Assembly (NCBI GenBank): GCA_022447185.1
Contig: JAKVAY010000061.1
Span: 1 to 46,372 of the forward strand
Length of the DNA: 46,372 bases
From: Fuerstiella sp.
Lineage (GTDB): Bacteria > Planctomycetota > Planctomycetia > Planctomycetales > Planctomycetaceae
Direction of reading: 5' to 3'
Position 1 is the first letter of the stretch. The number at the start of each line of letters is the position of its first letter. The position numbers were made by a program, and so were the translations under genes. The notes beneath the pieces were generated by a model. It was given only the letters and a program-made list of their open reading frames with translations, did no database searches and had not been told where the DNA came from. Below, piece by piece: positions 15,823 to 24,631 of this stretch.

Positions 15823-18325
15823 TGTTGTATCGCGAAGACTTTCAGGACCTGAACGCGTTTCAAAAAGTCCTGCCAGCAGTGTGAGAGCGAGCGAGATAAC
15901 GGCAAGTCTTCGACTTCACGTTATCTGCGTCGTTCTTTGTCTGTTGGCTGCATTTATTTTTACGCTGACCGAACACGACGATCACCACCACACATTCTGG
16001 TGCATTTTTGAAATTAGCGTTCAGACATTGCTGGTCGTTATGACCACGATCTATTTTCGACGCAGAATCTCACTGCTGAATCAAACTTCTGTCGTCATTC
16101 CAATCCTGGTTATGGTGGCGAGTCTCAGCCTGATTTGTGAACCGATTCAGCGCCTGTTTTTTGAAACCGGACACGCCTTTGAAATCCTGGTGATGCACAG
16201 TCAGTGCAACCTGATGCTGGCCCTCGCTGTTTGTGGATTCCGTCTGCAATTTCAGCGGCTGGCGGTCCTGACTGCCGTGTTTACGACCATTTTCTGTTAC
16301 ACGATTTCCGACGCACCGGGGCTCCTTCCGCTGACCGTGTTGTTTACCATTGTGGCAGTTATCTGGCTTGTTGCTTCGTGGTGGGAAACAGTCGACCGTC
16401 GCATCCTCTCGCCGGATCATGGCCGTCTTCCGAAGACGTGGCTTGCGACTGGCGCGATGTTACCACTGCTGGTGATGCTGGCGGCCGGTGGTTTTGGGGC
16501 AAATACTGTTACAACGGCACTGGAAGGATTCATGCCCGGTTCGGGCGGTACCGGAGACTACGACCCATTTTCCCGAGGCGGCGTCAACGACGGTGATGCT
16601 CTGATCGCCGGCAACAAGAACATCAGAAGTTTTGCGCCCATTGAAGACGCTCCGTTTGTGGATAGTGTCAAGCCTTCACTCTATGACGTATTTAACGACC
16701 AGTTTGATGGTCCTGCTAAAAAGATTGAAAATCAACAGCGTGCCATTGCTCTGCCTCCGGACATGATGAAACACATTCACCAGAAAATGGCGGAAGCTCG
16801 TCAGGCTGGTCGGGAATTTTCTCTGCTGCGAAGTGAAAAGCAGGCGAACGATGATCCCATTCGCGATCTGAAGACTCACGCCCTGTTCTACGTCGCCGGT
16901 CGAACGCCCGTGCATCTGCGAATGGAAGTTTACGAGTTGTTTGATGGTGCGGAATGGACCCCTTTCGACACCGATCAGATCGACGGCCTGCAGATGACAG
17001 AAACTGACGACCGGTTCTGGCTAGCCATTCCACAGGCCGGAAAAGGCCTGGATGTGTTCTCCGGCACAGCCACGCACAGCATCAAGAACGCGAACCTTGA
17101 CGGAAACACAGTCCCAACACCCCCCTATCCGGTCGGTGTCAGTATTGATGAGGTCAATCGTTCTGACATGTACATCGTCAGTGAAAACCGTGTCGTGTCC
17201 ATGAACCGTAAGTCTGTCCCGGCAATGACGTCCATTAATTTTGTGTCACGTTGTGTGGATCGAACGGCAATGGAAGCCAGTGATTGGATTTTCGTAAGCC
17301 GTCGGAACGTCGTAAGCCGCCGGAAGGTCATTAGAACTGCAGATGATCTGTCTGATTCGCTACCTGCCGATAAAGAAATGGAATCCGCTCGCAAACTGGC
17401 CAGCAATCTAACTGTGGATGATCTGTGTGTTTCGCTGCCAGCCGGTAAAGAAATGGAATCGGTCCGCAAACTGGCCGGTAAAATCACAGATGGGTTACCT
17501 TACGGGTGGGCACAAATTGCTGCGATTGAGAGGTACCTGCAAGAGAACTACACGATTGACCGTGACACAAAAGCGACAGACAAAACAGCTCCGGTTAACG
17601 AGTTTCTGTTTGAAACGCGCCGCGGTCCCGAATACCTGTTTGCCAGTTCCGCTGTCGTGATGCTCAGAACACTTGGTTATTCAACCCGCCTGGTGAGTGG
17701 GTTTTATGCCCGTCCGGAACGTTACGACAGCAAAAAACGTCACACACCGGTGTATGCAGAAGACGCTCACTTCTGGTGTGAGGTGTCTCTGGGAGCGGGA
17801 TTGTGGCTGACTCTCGAACCATCGCCCGGATATGGAATCCTGCAGCCACCTCTCGGATTATCAGCAAGATTGTGGAATCTACTGCTGGCTGTCTACCAAC
17901 GGGCTGTTGAGAACCTCTTTCTGATTGCGCTGCTGGTGTTGGCAACAGCAGTCATTTTGTTCAACCGTCGGAGAATTCAGGACCGGCTTCTGACTTGGCG
18001 ATGGCAAAGTGCGTTGCGAAAGGCGCCAGATCGACGTGCTCTCGAATTAGCGCAGCTTGTGGATCACCGGCTGCGCCTTGTGGGCATGACTCGCAAAACC
18101 GGCACGACGCTAAGACGCTGGTCCTGTCAGCCGGTTCTGGCACCCGTGCGACAGAACCTGACGCGTGTTGTCGACCTGGCCGATGAGGCGAAATATCGTC
18201 GAACCATTCGCCACAGTATTGACACAAAAGAGCTTGAAGATCTGGCAACGCAATTGAGTTACAGCGAATTACGAAAACTCCTTAACAGTTCCGCGGCAAC
18301 CTCTGACAAGAGTTCCGCGGTCTAA
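15812..18325 (+). CDS. Transglutaminase-like membrane protein (TgpA/DUF3488 type)
   Basis: 837 residues from ATG 15812, which has GGAGAG upstream and overlaps the end of the DUF58 gene. The N-terminus has about six membrane helices, then a large periplasmic part with the transglutaminase-like core (FASSAVVMLRTLGYSTRLVS, EDAHFWCEVSLG, LTLEPSPGYG), one more membrane helix (LFLIALLVLATAVILF) and a cytoplasmic tail. By eye, the position of the catalytic cysteine (normally C-E-x-F-A) reads E-Y-L-F-A, and the triad Asp (usually DPTP) is Glu (EPSP); only the His in DAHFW is clear. It may therefore lack protease or crosslinking activity. Two tandem duplications lie just before the core (17293-17328 and 17342-17491). 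Confidence 0.88.
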   Translation: MSPDVVSRRLSGPERVSKSPASSVRASEITASLRLHVICVVLCLLAAFIFTLTEHDDHHHTFWCIFEISVQTLLVVMTTIYFRRRISLLNQTSVVIPILVMVASLSLICEPIQRLFFETGHAFEILVMHSQCNLMLALAVCGFRLQFQRLAVLTAVFTTIFCYTISDAPGLLPLTVLFTIVAVIWLVASWWETVDRRILSPDHGRLPKTWLATGAMLPLLVMLAAGGFGANTVTTALEGFMPGSGGTGDYDPFSRGGVNDGDALIAGNKNIRSFAPIEDAPFVDSVKPSLYDVFNDQFDGPAKKIENQQRAIALPPDMMKHIHQKMAEARQAGREFSLLRSEKQANDDPIRDLKTHALFYVAGRTPVHLRMEVYELFDGAEWTPFDTDQIDGLQMTETDDRFWLAIPQAGKGLDVFSGTATHSIKNANLDGNTVPTPPYPVGVSIDEVNRSDMYIVSENRVVSMNRKSVPAMTSINFVSRCVDRTAMEASDWIFVSRRNVVSRRKVIRTADDLSDSLPADKEMESARKLASNLTVDDLCVSLPAGKEMESVRKLAGKITDGLPYGWAQIAAIERYLQENYTIDRDTKATDKTAPVNEFLFETRRGPEYLFASSAVVMLRTLGYSTRLVSGFYARPERYDSKKRHTPVYAEDAHFWCEVSLGAGLWLTLEPSPGYGILQPPLGLSARLWNLLLAVYQRAVENLFLIALLVLATAVILFNRRRIQDRLLTWRWQSALRKAPDRRALELAQLVDHRLRLVGMTRKTGTTLRRWSCQPVLAPVRQNLTRVVDLADEAKYRRTIRHSIDTKELEDLATQLSYSELRKLLNSSAATSDKSSAV
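17293..17328 (+). repeat. 18-bp tandem duplication in the transglutaminase-like gene
   Basis: Two copies of an 18-base unit starting CGTAAGCCG (17293-17310 and 17311-17328) differing at two positions. It adds six residues in frame (RRNVVS/RRKVIR region). Confidence 0.85.
17342..17491 (+). repeat. 75-bp tandem duplication in the transglutaminase-like gene
   Basis: Two 75-base units starting GATGATCTG at 17342 and 17417. They encode 25-residue repeats, DDLSDSLPADKEMESARKL... and DDLCVSLPAGKEMESVRKL.... The frame is kept and the units have diverged moderately, so the duplication is not brand new. Confidence 0.9.
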
Positions 18326-18346
18326 AATCAGGCAGACGATACGAAG

Positions 18347-19312
18347 ATGATTACAAATCTTGCAGAAAAACCCAAAACTGACCCGGACCTGGTGCTCGTT
18401 GAAGGTATACGCCGGCGATTGAACACCTCACTCAAAGGCAAGGCCGATGTGATCGAAATGGTGCTGGTGTGTCTCCTGTCACGCGGTCATTTGTTACTGG
18501 AAGACAAACCTGGTCTGGGAAAAACAACTCTGGCCAAATCACTGGCAGAGTCCATTGGTGGGCATTTTGCACGGGCTCAATGCACGCCTGACCTGCTTCC
18601 CAGCGATATCACCGGGTTCAACATCTTTAACCAGAAGTCACACGAGTTTGAGTTTCGTAAGGGGCCTGTGTTTGCCGAAGTCCTGCTGGCGGACGAAATC
18701 AACCGTGCCACTCCGCGAACTCAGAGTGCGTTGCTGGAAGCGATGGCCGAGCGTCAGGTCACGGTCGATACACAACGTTTTGACTTGAGCGAAGAGTTCT
18801 TCGTGATCGCGACGCAGAACCCCATTGATCAACATGGAACGTATCCGCTGCCCGAGGCGCAGCTCGACCGTTTTGCAATGAAACTCAGTGTTGGCTATCC
18901 GGCAACAGACGATGAGGTTCGTATGCTGCAGGAGGCCGTCTCACCTGACGAAGGGAGTCAAGCAGACAAGGCTCCCTGCCTGAACCCGGGACAGCTTCGG
19001 CAGCTTCAAAGTCGTGTTAGCGGTATTGCGGTTACGACGACCGTGCAGGATTACCTTGTTCGAATTGCGACCGAAACACGTCGACACATGAGCATCGCTC
19101 TTGGTTTGAGTCCTCGAGGACTTCTAACGCTGCAACGAGCAGCTCAGGCTCGCGCATTTTTGTCCGGACGAGATTTTGTTACTCCTGATGATGTCCTGGA
19201 TGTTATCGATCCTGTTCTGGGTGTTCGTCTTGGATTGGAAATCCGTGAAGCAAATCGCGTAACCCAGGAAGTTCTTGACGTAGTGACGGTTCCTACCTAT
19301 TCCGAGAAATAA
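18347..19312 (+). CDS. MoxR-family AAA+ ATPase
   Basis: 321 residues. Walker A is EDKPGLGKTTLAKS, Walker B VLLADEINRATP, sensor 1 IATQNP and the lid region LGLSPRGLLTLQRAAQA, all as in MoxR/RavA-type ATPases. It is the cytosolic ATPase partner of the DUF58 and transglutaminase-like proteins just upstream (21-base gap), usually described as a chaperone that inserts cofactors or assembles envelope complexes. The next gene starts five bases after its stop, which extends the operon into the metal-handling pair. Confidence 0.95.
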   Translation: MITNLAEKPKTDPDLVLVEGIRRRLNTSLKGKADVIEMVLVCLLSRGHLLLEDKPGLGKTTLAKSLAESIGGHFARAQCTPDLLPSDITGFNIFNQKSHEFEFRKGPVFAEVLLADEINRATPRTQSALLEAMAERQVTVDTQRFDLSEEFFVIATQNPIDQHGTYPLPEAQLDRFAMKLSVGYPATDDEVRMLQEAVSPDEGSQADKAPCLNPGQLRQLQSRVSGIAVTTTVQDYLVRIATETRRHMSIALGLSPRGLLTLQRAAQARAFLSGRDFVTPDDVLDVIDPVLGVRLGLEIREANRVTQEVLDVVTVPTYSEK

Positions 19313-19317
19313 CAACC

Positions 19318-19965
19318 ATGAACAAAGTATTCGTAATGGCTTTCGTTCTGTCGGTGGCGCTTCTGTCGGGTTGTTCTGATCCCGAAGCTCCCATTACCAC
19401 GGACATGCACGAAGACTTCACTCATGATCATCAGCACCGGCATGGGGCAACTGATGATCATGAGCACGATCACGGAGAGGATCTTCAGGGTTCGCATTCT
19501 CATGACCACTCCCACGGTCACCGACACGGCAAACCGCTTCACGGCGGACGCATTGTCTCCATCGGACATGCTCATCACAAAGATGGAGCAACGCACTTTC
19601 ATGCTGAGATTCTGCCTCTGATCGATAATACAGTGCGCTGTTTTCTGCAGATAGAAACCAAAGACGGAGAAACTGCTGACTACCGTATCAAGGAATCAGA
19701 AATCGAAGCACTGCTAAGCGTCAAGGGCAGGGAGTGGACGAGTCGGAATCGGATGTTCATCGCAGTGAATGAAGGCGAGTGTGCAGAATTTGTTATGGAG
19801 CTGCCAAAAAATCTCGAGAACGATTCAGAATTTTCTGTGGCCATCCCCAAAATTGAATTGGGTGGACAACGGCAAAATTTCAGTTTCAAGATCACCCGTG
19901 AATCAGTTGCTGAAGGTGAGGCCACTACGGAAGTCACCTCGGAGGAGTCTCAGGATGGCGAATGA
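19318..19965 (+). CDS. His-rich lipoprotein, probable periplasmic metal binder
   Basis: 215 residues with lipobox LLSGC (Cys19). Residues about 30-85 are packed with His and Asp (HDHQHRHG, HEHDHGED, HSHDHSHGHRHG), followed by LHGGRIVSIGHAHHKDGATH and a beta-rich domain (HFHAEILPLIDNTVRCFLQI) like those found in periplasmic parts of metal-efflux systems. Binding of zinc, copper or nickel is inferred from composition. It starts five bases after moxR, and its stop overlaps the start of the permease by 11 bases, so the three are translated together. Confidence 0.85.
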   Translation: MNKVFVMAFVLSVALLSGCSDPEAPITTDMHEDFTHDHQHRHGATDDHEHDHGEDLQGSHSHDHSHGHRHGKPLHGGRIVSIGHAHHKDGATHFHAEILPLIDNTVRCFLQIETKDGETADYRIKESEIEALLSVKGREWTSRNRMFIAVNEGECAEFVMELPKNLENDSEFSVAIPKIELGGQRQNFSFKITRESVAEGEATTEVTSEESQDGE

Positions 19966-21592
19966 GATTCTGCTGGCGGATGGCGTCGGATACATCGGAT
20001 TTTTTTCTGATTTCAACACGACCTTTTGGAGTGGCATTCTGCGAATTGCCTATGCCATGGTTGCGGCCGCGCCGTTTCTAATGGCTGGTGTGCTGGCGGC
20101 CGGCATTCTGCGCGGCATGGTGGGCACGGCCCGGGTGCGAAAAATTCTGGGGGTGGGGCACTGGAGTGGTCCGTTTCGTGCATGGGGAGTTGGTGTCCTG
20201 CTGCCAATTTGTTCACTGGGCGCTTTGCCGGTTGCCAGAGAATTGCGTCGAGCGGGCATTCCCAGTGGAACTGTGTTGAGTTTCGTATTGGTCGCCCCTG
20301 TTCTCAATCCGGTATCGATTATCTACGGATTGAGTCATATCGAACCAGTGACCCTGATCTATTTCGCAATCGGCACGTTTGTCGTGTCGACGGGTATTGG
20401 GATGATCTGGAACTGGTGTGTCGCGGGTGAAAAAGACGTGGTCCCGGACAGCCTGGAACAGGCACCGCGACACAGCCTGCACCGCGTGGCCGTTGTTGGT
20501 GACACAGCTGCTCGGTCACTGTTTGGCCCCGTCATGGTTGATTACGGGCTGGCGTTGCTGGCCGTTGGTTTTCTGGGTGCGTTCCTGCCACACGGTGTTT
20601 TGCAGACAGGTATGACCAGAGACAATATTTTTGCGCCTGTCATTATGGGACTGGTGGCCATTCCTGTCTACGTCACGCCCACCGACGTCATGATGCATTT
20701 TGGGCATATCGTTCGTGATGGTTATTCACTGGGCGCGGCATTTGCCCTGATAGTGTTGGGGGCAGGCGCCAATGTAGGAGTCGCAAACTGGTTGCGTCGC
20801 GATTACGGATTTCGATCGCTGATGCTGTTTGTGAGCTTGCTGATCGGATCAACACTGGTCATCGGATTCACAGCTGATCGAACCATTGTTCACGGCAAAG
20901 CAACCATGGAAGATCACACTCACGCCTTTGATTCTTTCACTCGACTTGCCAAAGTTTCGTCTGATGAAGCGGGGCTTACCTGGGTTGTAAAGAAAGTGCG
21001 TGAATCGATTCAAAAGCACGAAGCCGCAGGTATCGCGGAAGTTGTGGGTTTGGGCCTGCTGGGTCTGATCTTTGCGGTCGGACTGACGTTGAGACTGACT
21101 GGTGATCGATTCAGCGTTGAGCACATGCTCAAGCCGGGTGACGACACCGATGATAAGACGGCACCGTCATGGGACCCAACTCTGACAGCAAAACAACTGG
21201 TACTGATCAGCGCTGTGGGAGTGGGCGTTCTGGCAAGCATTGGGCTGTACGTATTTTACCCGGATCCCGGGACACTCATTAACGAGATGCAGTTGATCCG
21301 GGTAGAAGCGTATGACGCAGTCCGCGCCGAAGATACAGACGAATTTCAGCGGCGAATCGCACAGTGGCGACGGCAGGCGGAAAAACTTCCCGCGAGCAGC
21401 CTGATACGCGGGCAAAGCATGACGGACGGGATGCGGGAAACCCTGTCTGAATTGCTGTACGGACTGAAGGTACTGGAAGGCCATATGGCCAATCGTCGTT
21501 TTGACGATGCGAAGATGATGAGAATGTACTTAGAACGGCTCTTCCGCGAATGTTGTGATGAGTTTCGTGGAGTTTCAAAACAAACAAACTAA
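19955..21592 (+). CDS. UPF0718/ArsP-type permease
   Basis: 545 residues from ATG 19955, preceded by GGAGGAG. It has about eight to ten membrane helices. The family motif appears as LPICSLGALPVARELRRAGI; most family members have CSC here, so the second cysteine is replaced by Leu. A second repeat carries GLVAIPVYVTPTDVMMHFGH. The family exports arsenicals or other metal(loid)s across the inner membrane in known cases. The C-terminal 100 residues after a last helix are an unusual soluble helical tail (RRIAQWRRQAEKL...). The preceding His-rich lipoprotein overlaps its start, supporting a metal-related role. Confidence 0.85.
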   Translation: MANEILLADGVGYIGFFSDFNTTFWSGILRIAYAMVAAAPFLMAGVLAAGILRGMVGTARVRKILGVGHWSGPFRAWGVGVLLPICSLGALPVARELRRAGIPSGTVLSFVLVAPVLNPVSIIYGLSHIEPVTLIYFAIGTFVVSTGIGMIWNWCVAGEKDVVPDSLEQAPRHSLHRVAVVGDTAARSLFGPVMVDYGLALLAVGFLGAFLPHGVLQTGMTRDNIFAPVIMGLVAIPVYVTPTDVMMHFGHIVRDGYSLGAAFALIVLGAGANVGVANWLRRDYGFRSLMLFVSLLIGSTLVIGFTADRTIVHGKATMEDHTHAFDSFTRLAKVSSDEAGLTWVVKKVRESIQKHEAAGIAEVVGLGLLGLIFAVGLTLRLTGDRFSVEHMLKPGDDTDDKTAPSWDPTLTAKQLVLISAVGVGVLASIGLYVFYPDPGTLINEMQLIRVEAYDAVRAEDTDEFQRRIAQWRRQAEKLPASSLIRGQSMTDGMRETLSELLYGLKVLEGHMANRRFDDAKMMRMYLERLFRECCDEFRGVSKQTN

Positions 21593-21628
21593 CTCGGCCA
21601 ACAGGCCCCTTTATCTCTGGAGAAAAAC

Positions 21629-22564
21629 ATGTCGCGTTCCATTCGACGCCTTGTACACGGCTTTACCATAATCGAATTGTTGGTCGTTATTGCCATCATT
21701 GCGGTCCTGATAGCGTTAGTGCTTCCCGCTGTGCAGCAGGCCCGTGAAACGGCACGCCGTTTGGCGTGCAAGAACAATCTGAAGCAGATCGCTTTGGCGA
21801 TTCACAACTACGAGTCGTCTTGTGGTATGTTGCCACCTGGATACATTCATAAGTTGGGTCCGTCCGGTTCCGCTGAAGAGCAGGCCAATCATGCGGGTCT
21901 GGCATGGGGAACGATGCTGCTGCCGCAACTTGAGCAGACAGGACTCTATGATCAGTTTAATGCAGAGATTCCTGTCTGGAATGTGAGCAATCTTAGTCCA
22001 CGAGAGATGCATCTTCCCGTCTTTCTGTGTCCTTCCGATCAATACTCTGCAAGCGCCTTCGTCGTGCGAGATGAGAACAGTAGTCCTGTGGAGCAATACG
22101 CTTCAGCCAGTTACGCGGCGAACTGGGGACCGTCTGATGCAACCGTCAATCTGGATGACACGCCACTGACAAGCCAGGGAGTGTTCTATCGAAACAGCAG
22201 CACCCGAATACGTGACATTTCGGACGGACTTTCCAACACGCTGGCGATTGGTGAGCGAACCAATGGTCCCATTCCTGGCGGTGCCACAATTGGTGGTCAC
22301 GCGGTCTTCGAAACGGCATGGTCGGCAGCGGTGCGAGACGTCAATGATCTTGCCGATGACCACGGACATATGGTGCTGTTTGAAACCCGGTTCCGACCAA
22401 ATCAGCCGGGTGGTGATGACAAAGGGCTCTCTGCGCCTCACGATGGAATGGCCCAGTTTGCTTTGTGTGACGGTTCGGTCCGGGGAATCAGCCAAAACAT
22501 TGCCGGGTCACTTTATGATGCTCTTGGGACTCGAGCAGGTCGGGAAATCATCGGGGAGTTTTAG
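21629..22564 (+). CDS. DUF1559 prepilin-like protein
   Basis: 311 residues. GGAG six bases before ATG 21629. The N-terminus [20 protein letters not shown] is a prepilin-type signal, followed by [20 protein letters not shown] and the closing [20 protein letters not shown] motif. It lies 36 bases after the permease on the same strand and is probably the last gene of the operon. Pseudopilin-like envelope protein of unknown function. Confidence 0.93.
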   Translation: MSRSIRRLVHGFTIIELLVVIAIIAVLIALVLPAVQQARETARRLACKNNLKQIALAIHNYESSCGMLPPGYIHKLGPSGSAEEQANHAGLAWGTMLLPQLEQTGLYDQFNAEIPVWNVSNLSPREMHLPVFLCPSDQYSASAFVVRDENSSPVEQYASASYAANWGPSDATVNLDDTPLTSQGVFYRNSSTRIRDISDGLSNTLAIGERTNGPIPGGATIGGHAVFETAWSAAVRDVNDLADDHGHMVLFETRFRPNQPGGDDKGLSAPHDGMAQFALCDGSVRGISQNIAGSLYDALGTRAGREIIGEF

Positions 22565-22790
22565 GACTTTTGCCCTGGTCGAAATCAAAATGACCATGTG
22601 TTGATCAGCAACGCCGGACAATCACCAAATGGCGCGTCGCGAACCATCCCTTCAGTCGTGAATTGTCCCGGATCGTGGTTGTCGGGATGAACATGGAAGG
22701 TTTGTCACATTCAAAACGATCCGGCACGGATTGGTGGTTCCAGCCTTCAATACTGTTGATGGGTTATGTTCTGTTGCTGCAGTGGTCAGC

Positions 22791-23762
22791 TCACAGTTCC
22801 TGTCGAATCTGTTCCACTTTGTACTGTACGAATCCGGCCTTTTGGTAATTGGGTAGAGCCGCGGGGTGGTCCAGCGAGCATGTGTGCAGCCAGAACCGTG
22901 TTGGGGGGATACTCCATACTTTGTCGATCGTCCACTGCAGGAACCACCTTCCGATTCCCTGTCCGATGAATCCGGACATCAGTCCAAACTGTGTCAGTTC
23001 CACTTCGGATGTTTGGCGACGATCCAGCTCGGCAAAGCCGGCGGGCGTTCCATCGACGTGCAGCACATGGAGCTCATTGTTCGGGTCATCAAGGATGGCT
23101 GCCAGGTCGTCGTCAGTCAGTTTCCGTCGGCTCAGCCATTTGTATTCCTTTCCTACAGCATCATAGAGAGACCGGTAGTACGACACAGACGGTGCCGGCA
23201 TGTGCCGTACGGTGAGACCGCCTCGTGGTGGTGGCACGTCCAGTGATGGTCTGGCAAACATCTCCAGGTAGTAAACGGTGACGTCAGCCAGTACTGTTTC
23301 GCGGACCAGTTGTTCGCACGCGTCCAGCATCGCCTGCAGTGTTTGAGTGTCAGACAGAAAATGGTCCTTCCCGACGTCGATCAGTGCCTTCGGAGACAGA
23401 CCGCTGTTTTTCACAAGCTCTTCAGAGAAGGGAAACGGGACCACATCGTCGGATCGTGAATGCAGAATGATCGTTTTTTTGCCAGTGATTTGTGCATGTC
23501 CAAAACGTTTCCATCCGGGACACATCAGAACCAGTGGTGACTGGTTAACGTCCATGTTGATGGCGACAGCACCCCCGCGGGATAAGCCAATGACAACATC
23601 AGGCTGATGTTCGTCGAACGCCTGTTGAGCGCTACGTACGGCAGTTGCAAAGTCATCGTCATCGAGTGGCGGTTCGATGACTTCGTGCCCATGCTGTCGG
23701 AGGAAGGTCGGTTTTACGCCGTCCGGTTTACCATGCCAGCCTGTGAGAAAAAGAATCTTCAC
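22791..23762 (-). CDS. Fusion: alpha/beta hydrolase + GNAT acetyltransferase
   Basis: 323 residues. Residues 1-165 are a small serine hydrolase: Ser61 in GLSRGG, Asp105/106 in HSRSDDVVPF and His134 in GKDHFL can form the triad. After a short linker (PPPRGGLTVRHMP), residues 180-323 form a GNAT domain with FAELDRR and the acetyl-CoA loop GFIGQGIGRWFLQW, ending in NYQKAGFVQYK. Both halves look complete in a single uninterrupted frame. The substrate of either half is unknown; the hydrolase half resembles dienelactone-hydrolase-like esterases. Confidence 0.85.
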   Translation of the reverse strand: MKILFLTGWHGKPDGVKPTFLRQHGHEVIEPPLDDDDFATAVRSAQQAFDEHQPDVVIGLSRGGAVAINMDVNQSPLVLMCPGWKRFGHAQITGKKTIILHSRSDDVVPFPFSEELVKNSGLSPKALIDVGKDHFLSDTQTLQAMLDACEQLVRETVLADVTVYYLEMFARPSLDVPPPRGGLTVRHMPAPSVSYYRSLYDAVGKEYKWLSRRKLTDDDLAAILDDPNNELHVLHVDGTPAGFAELDRRQTSEVELTQFGLMSGFIGQGIGRWFLQWTIDKVWSIPPTRFWLHTCSLDHPAALPNYQKAGFVQYKVEQIRQEL

Positions 23763-23841
23763 AACTCACGCACCTGCTTTCGTGTTCGATGAGTCTACTG
23801 CATCAGGGACGCTGTTAGAGATGGAATGTGGCACTAGCCAC

Positions 23842-24006
23842 TCAGGACATGTCCGGAAAGTTAAACGTTGAATCGGCCGAAGCAAGGCGGCGGGCCAGTA
23901 ACCCCAGAACAGAACGTGCGGCGGCCCGGTTTTCGGCAAGCTGCGTTTTTTCTTTCGGAATCGATGGGTCGAATACCAGCGTTTTCCAGGCTGCGTCATC
24001 GGTCAC
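23842..24006 (-). CDS. Small protein of unknown function
   Basis: 54 residues from GTG 24006, preceded by AAGGAG with a six-base gap, which is a better start than the GTG at 24033. The sequence (VTDDAAWKTLVFDPSIPKEK then AENRAAARSVLGLLARRLAS) is soluble and amphipathic and looks coding, but I recognise no family. It reads toward the hydrolase-GNAT gene 80 bases away. Confidence 0.4.
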   Translation of the reverse strand: MTDDAAWKTLVFDPSIPKEKTQLAENRAAARSVLGLLARRLASADSTFNFPDMS

Positions 24007-24631
24007 GTTGATCTCCTTCAAATCAGAATCCACGACACACCAGTTTGCATCGATTCGACAGTCACTTAAGCATGAGCCGGTTGCTGCGCCTTTTTGCAGA
24101 TTACTTAAACAGAGGCTGAGGCGTGAGTCAGACGTTCGTATATTTCAACAGGCCGTGACAGAGGTCCCAAAACATCAGACTCAGACCAGTTTTCACGAAT
24201 GGCAAAATGAATCACCCCGCTTTCGATCACACTCATGCCAGGTGACGTTGGCGAAATGACATCATTTTCGGATCTTGCATTTATGGGGTCACCGGTGCCT
24301 CGTTAATTCAGACGGCATGTTGGCATCTGCCAGCACGATTCACTGCAGCCAAAAAAAACAGGTAGCTGCCGCGGAATTTGAGTTCGCACAAACATTACGA
24401 CAGCTTTGCAATCCGATGATTCAATAAACACCGTATTGGTTGTGCGGTCGATTCTGAGGATCTTTGCGCCGATTCATTGAAATGAATTGCTGTGTCATTC
24501 GCTCGGCAGGGCCGAATGATATTTGCACGATCACAGCACCTGTGTTGCCATGGTACTGACGCCAGACACTCCACCTGCCGACCACATCCGGACTGTTATT
24601 TTCGGGTCAGGGTCATGCGCGAGTCAGAGTC
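24007..24631. other. Intergenic stretch, no gene seen
   Basis: 625 bases between minus-strand genes. No RNA gene, repeat or frame with a credible product was recognised. The density of stops in all frames suggests true noncoding or decayed DNA. Confidence 0.45.

Noticed and set aside
19769..19954. Longer start for the permease (frame open from 19769)
   Set aside because: This part overlaps the lipoprotein gene in another frame, is not membrane-like, and ATG 19955 has GGAGGAG upstream.
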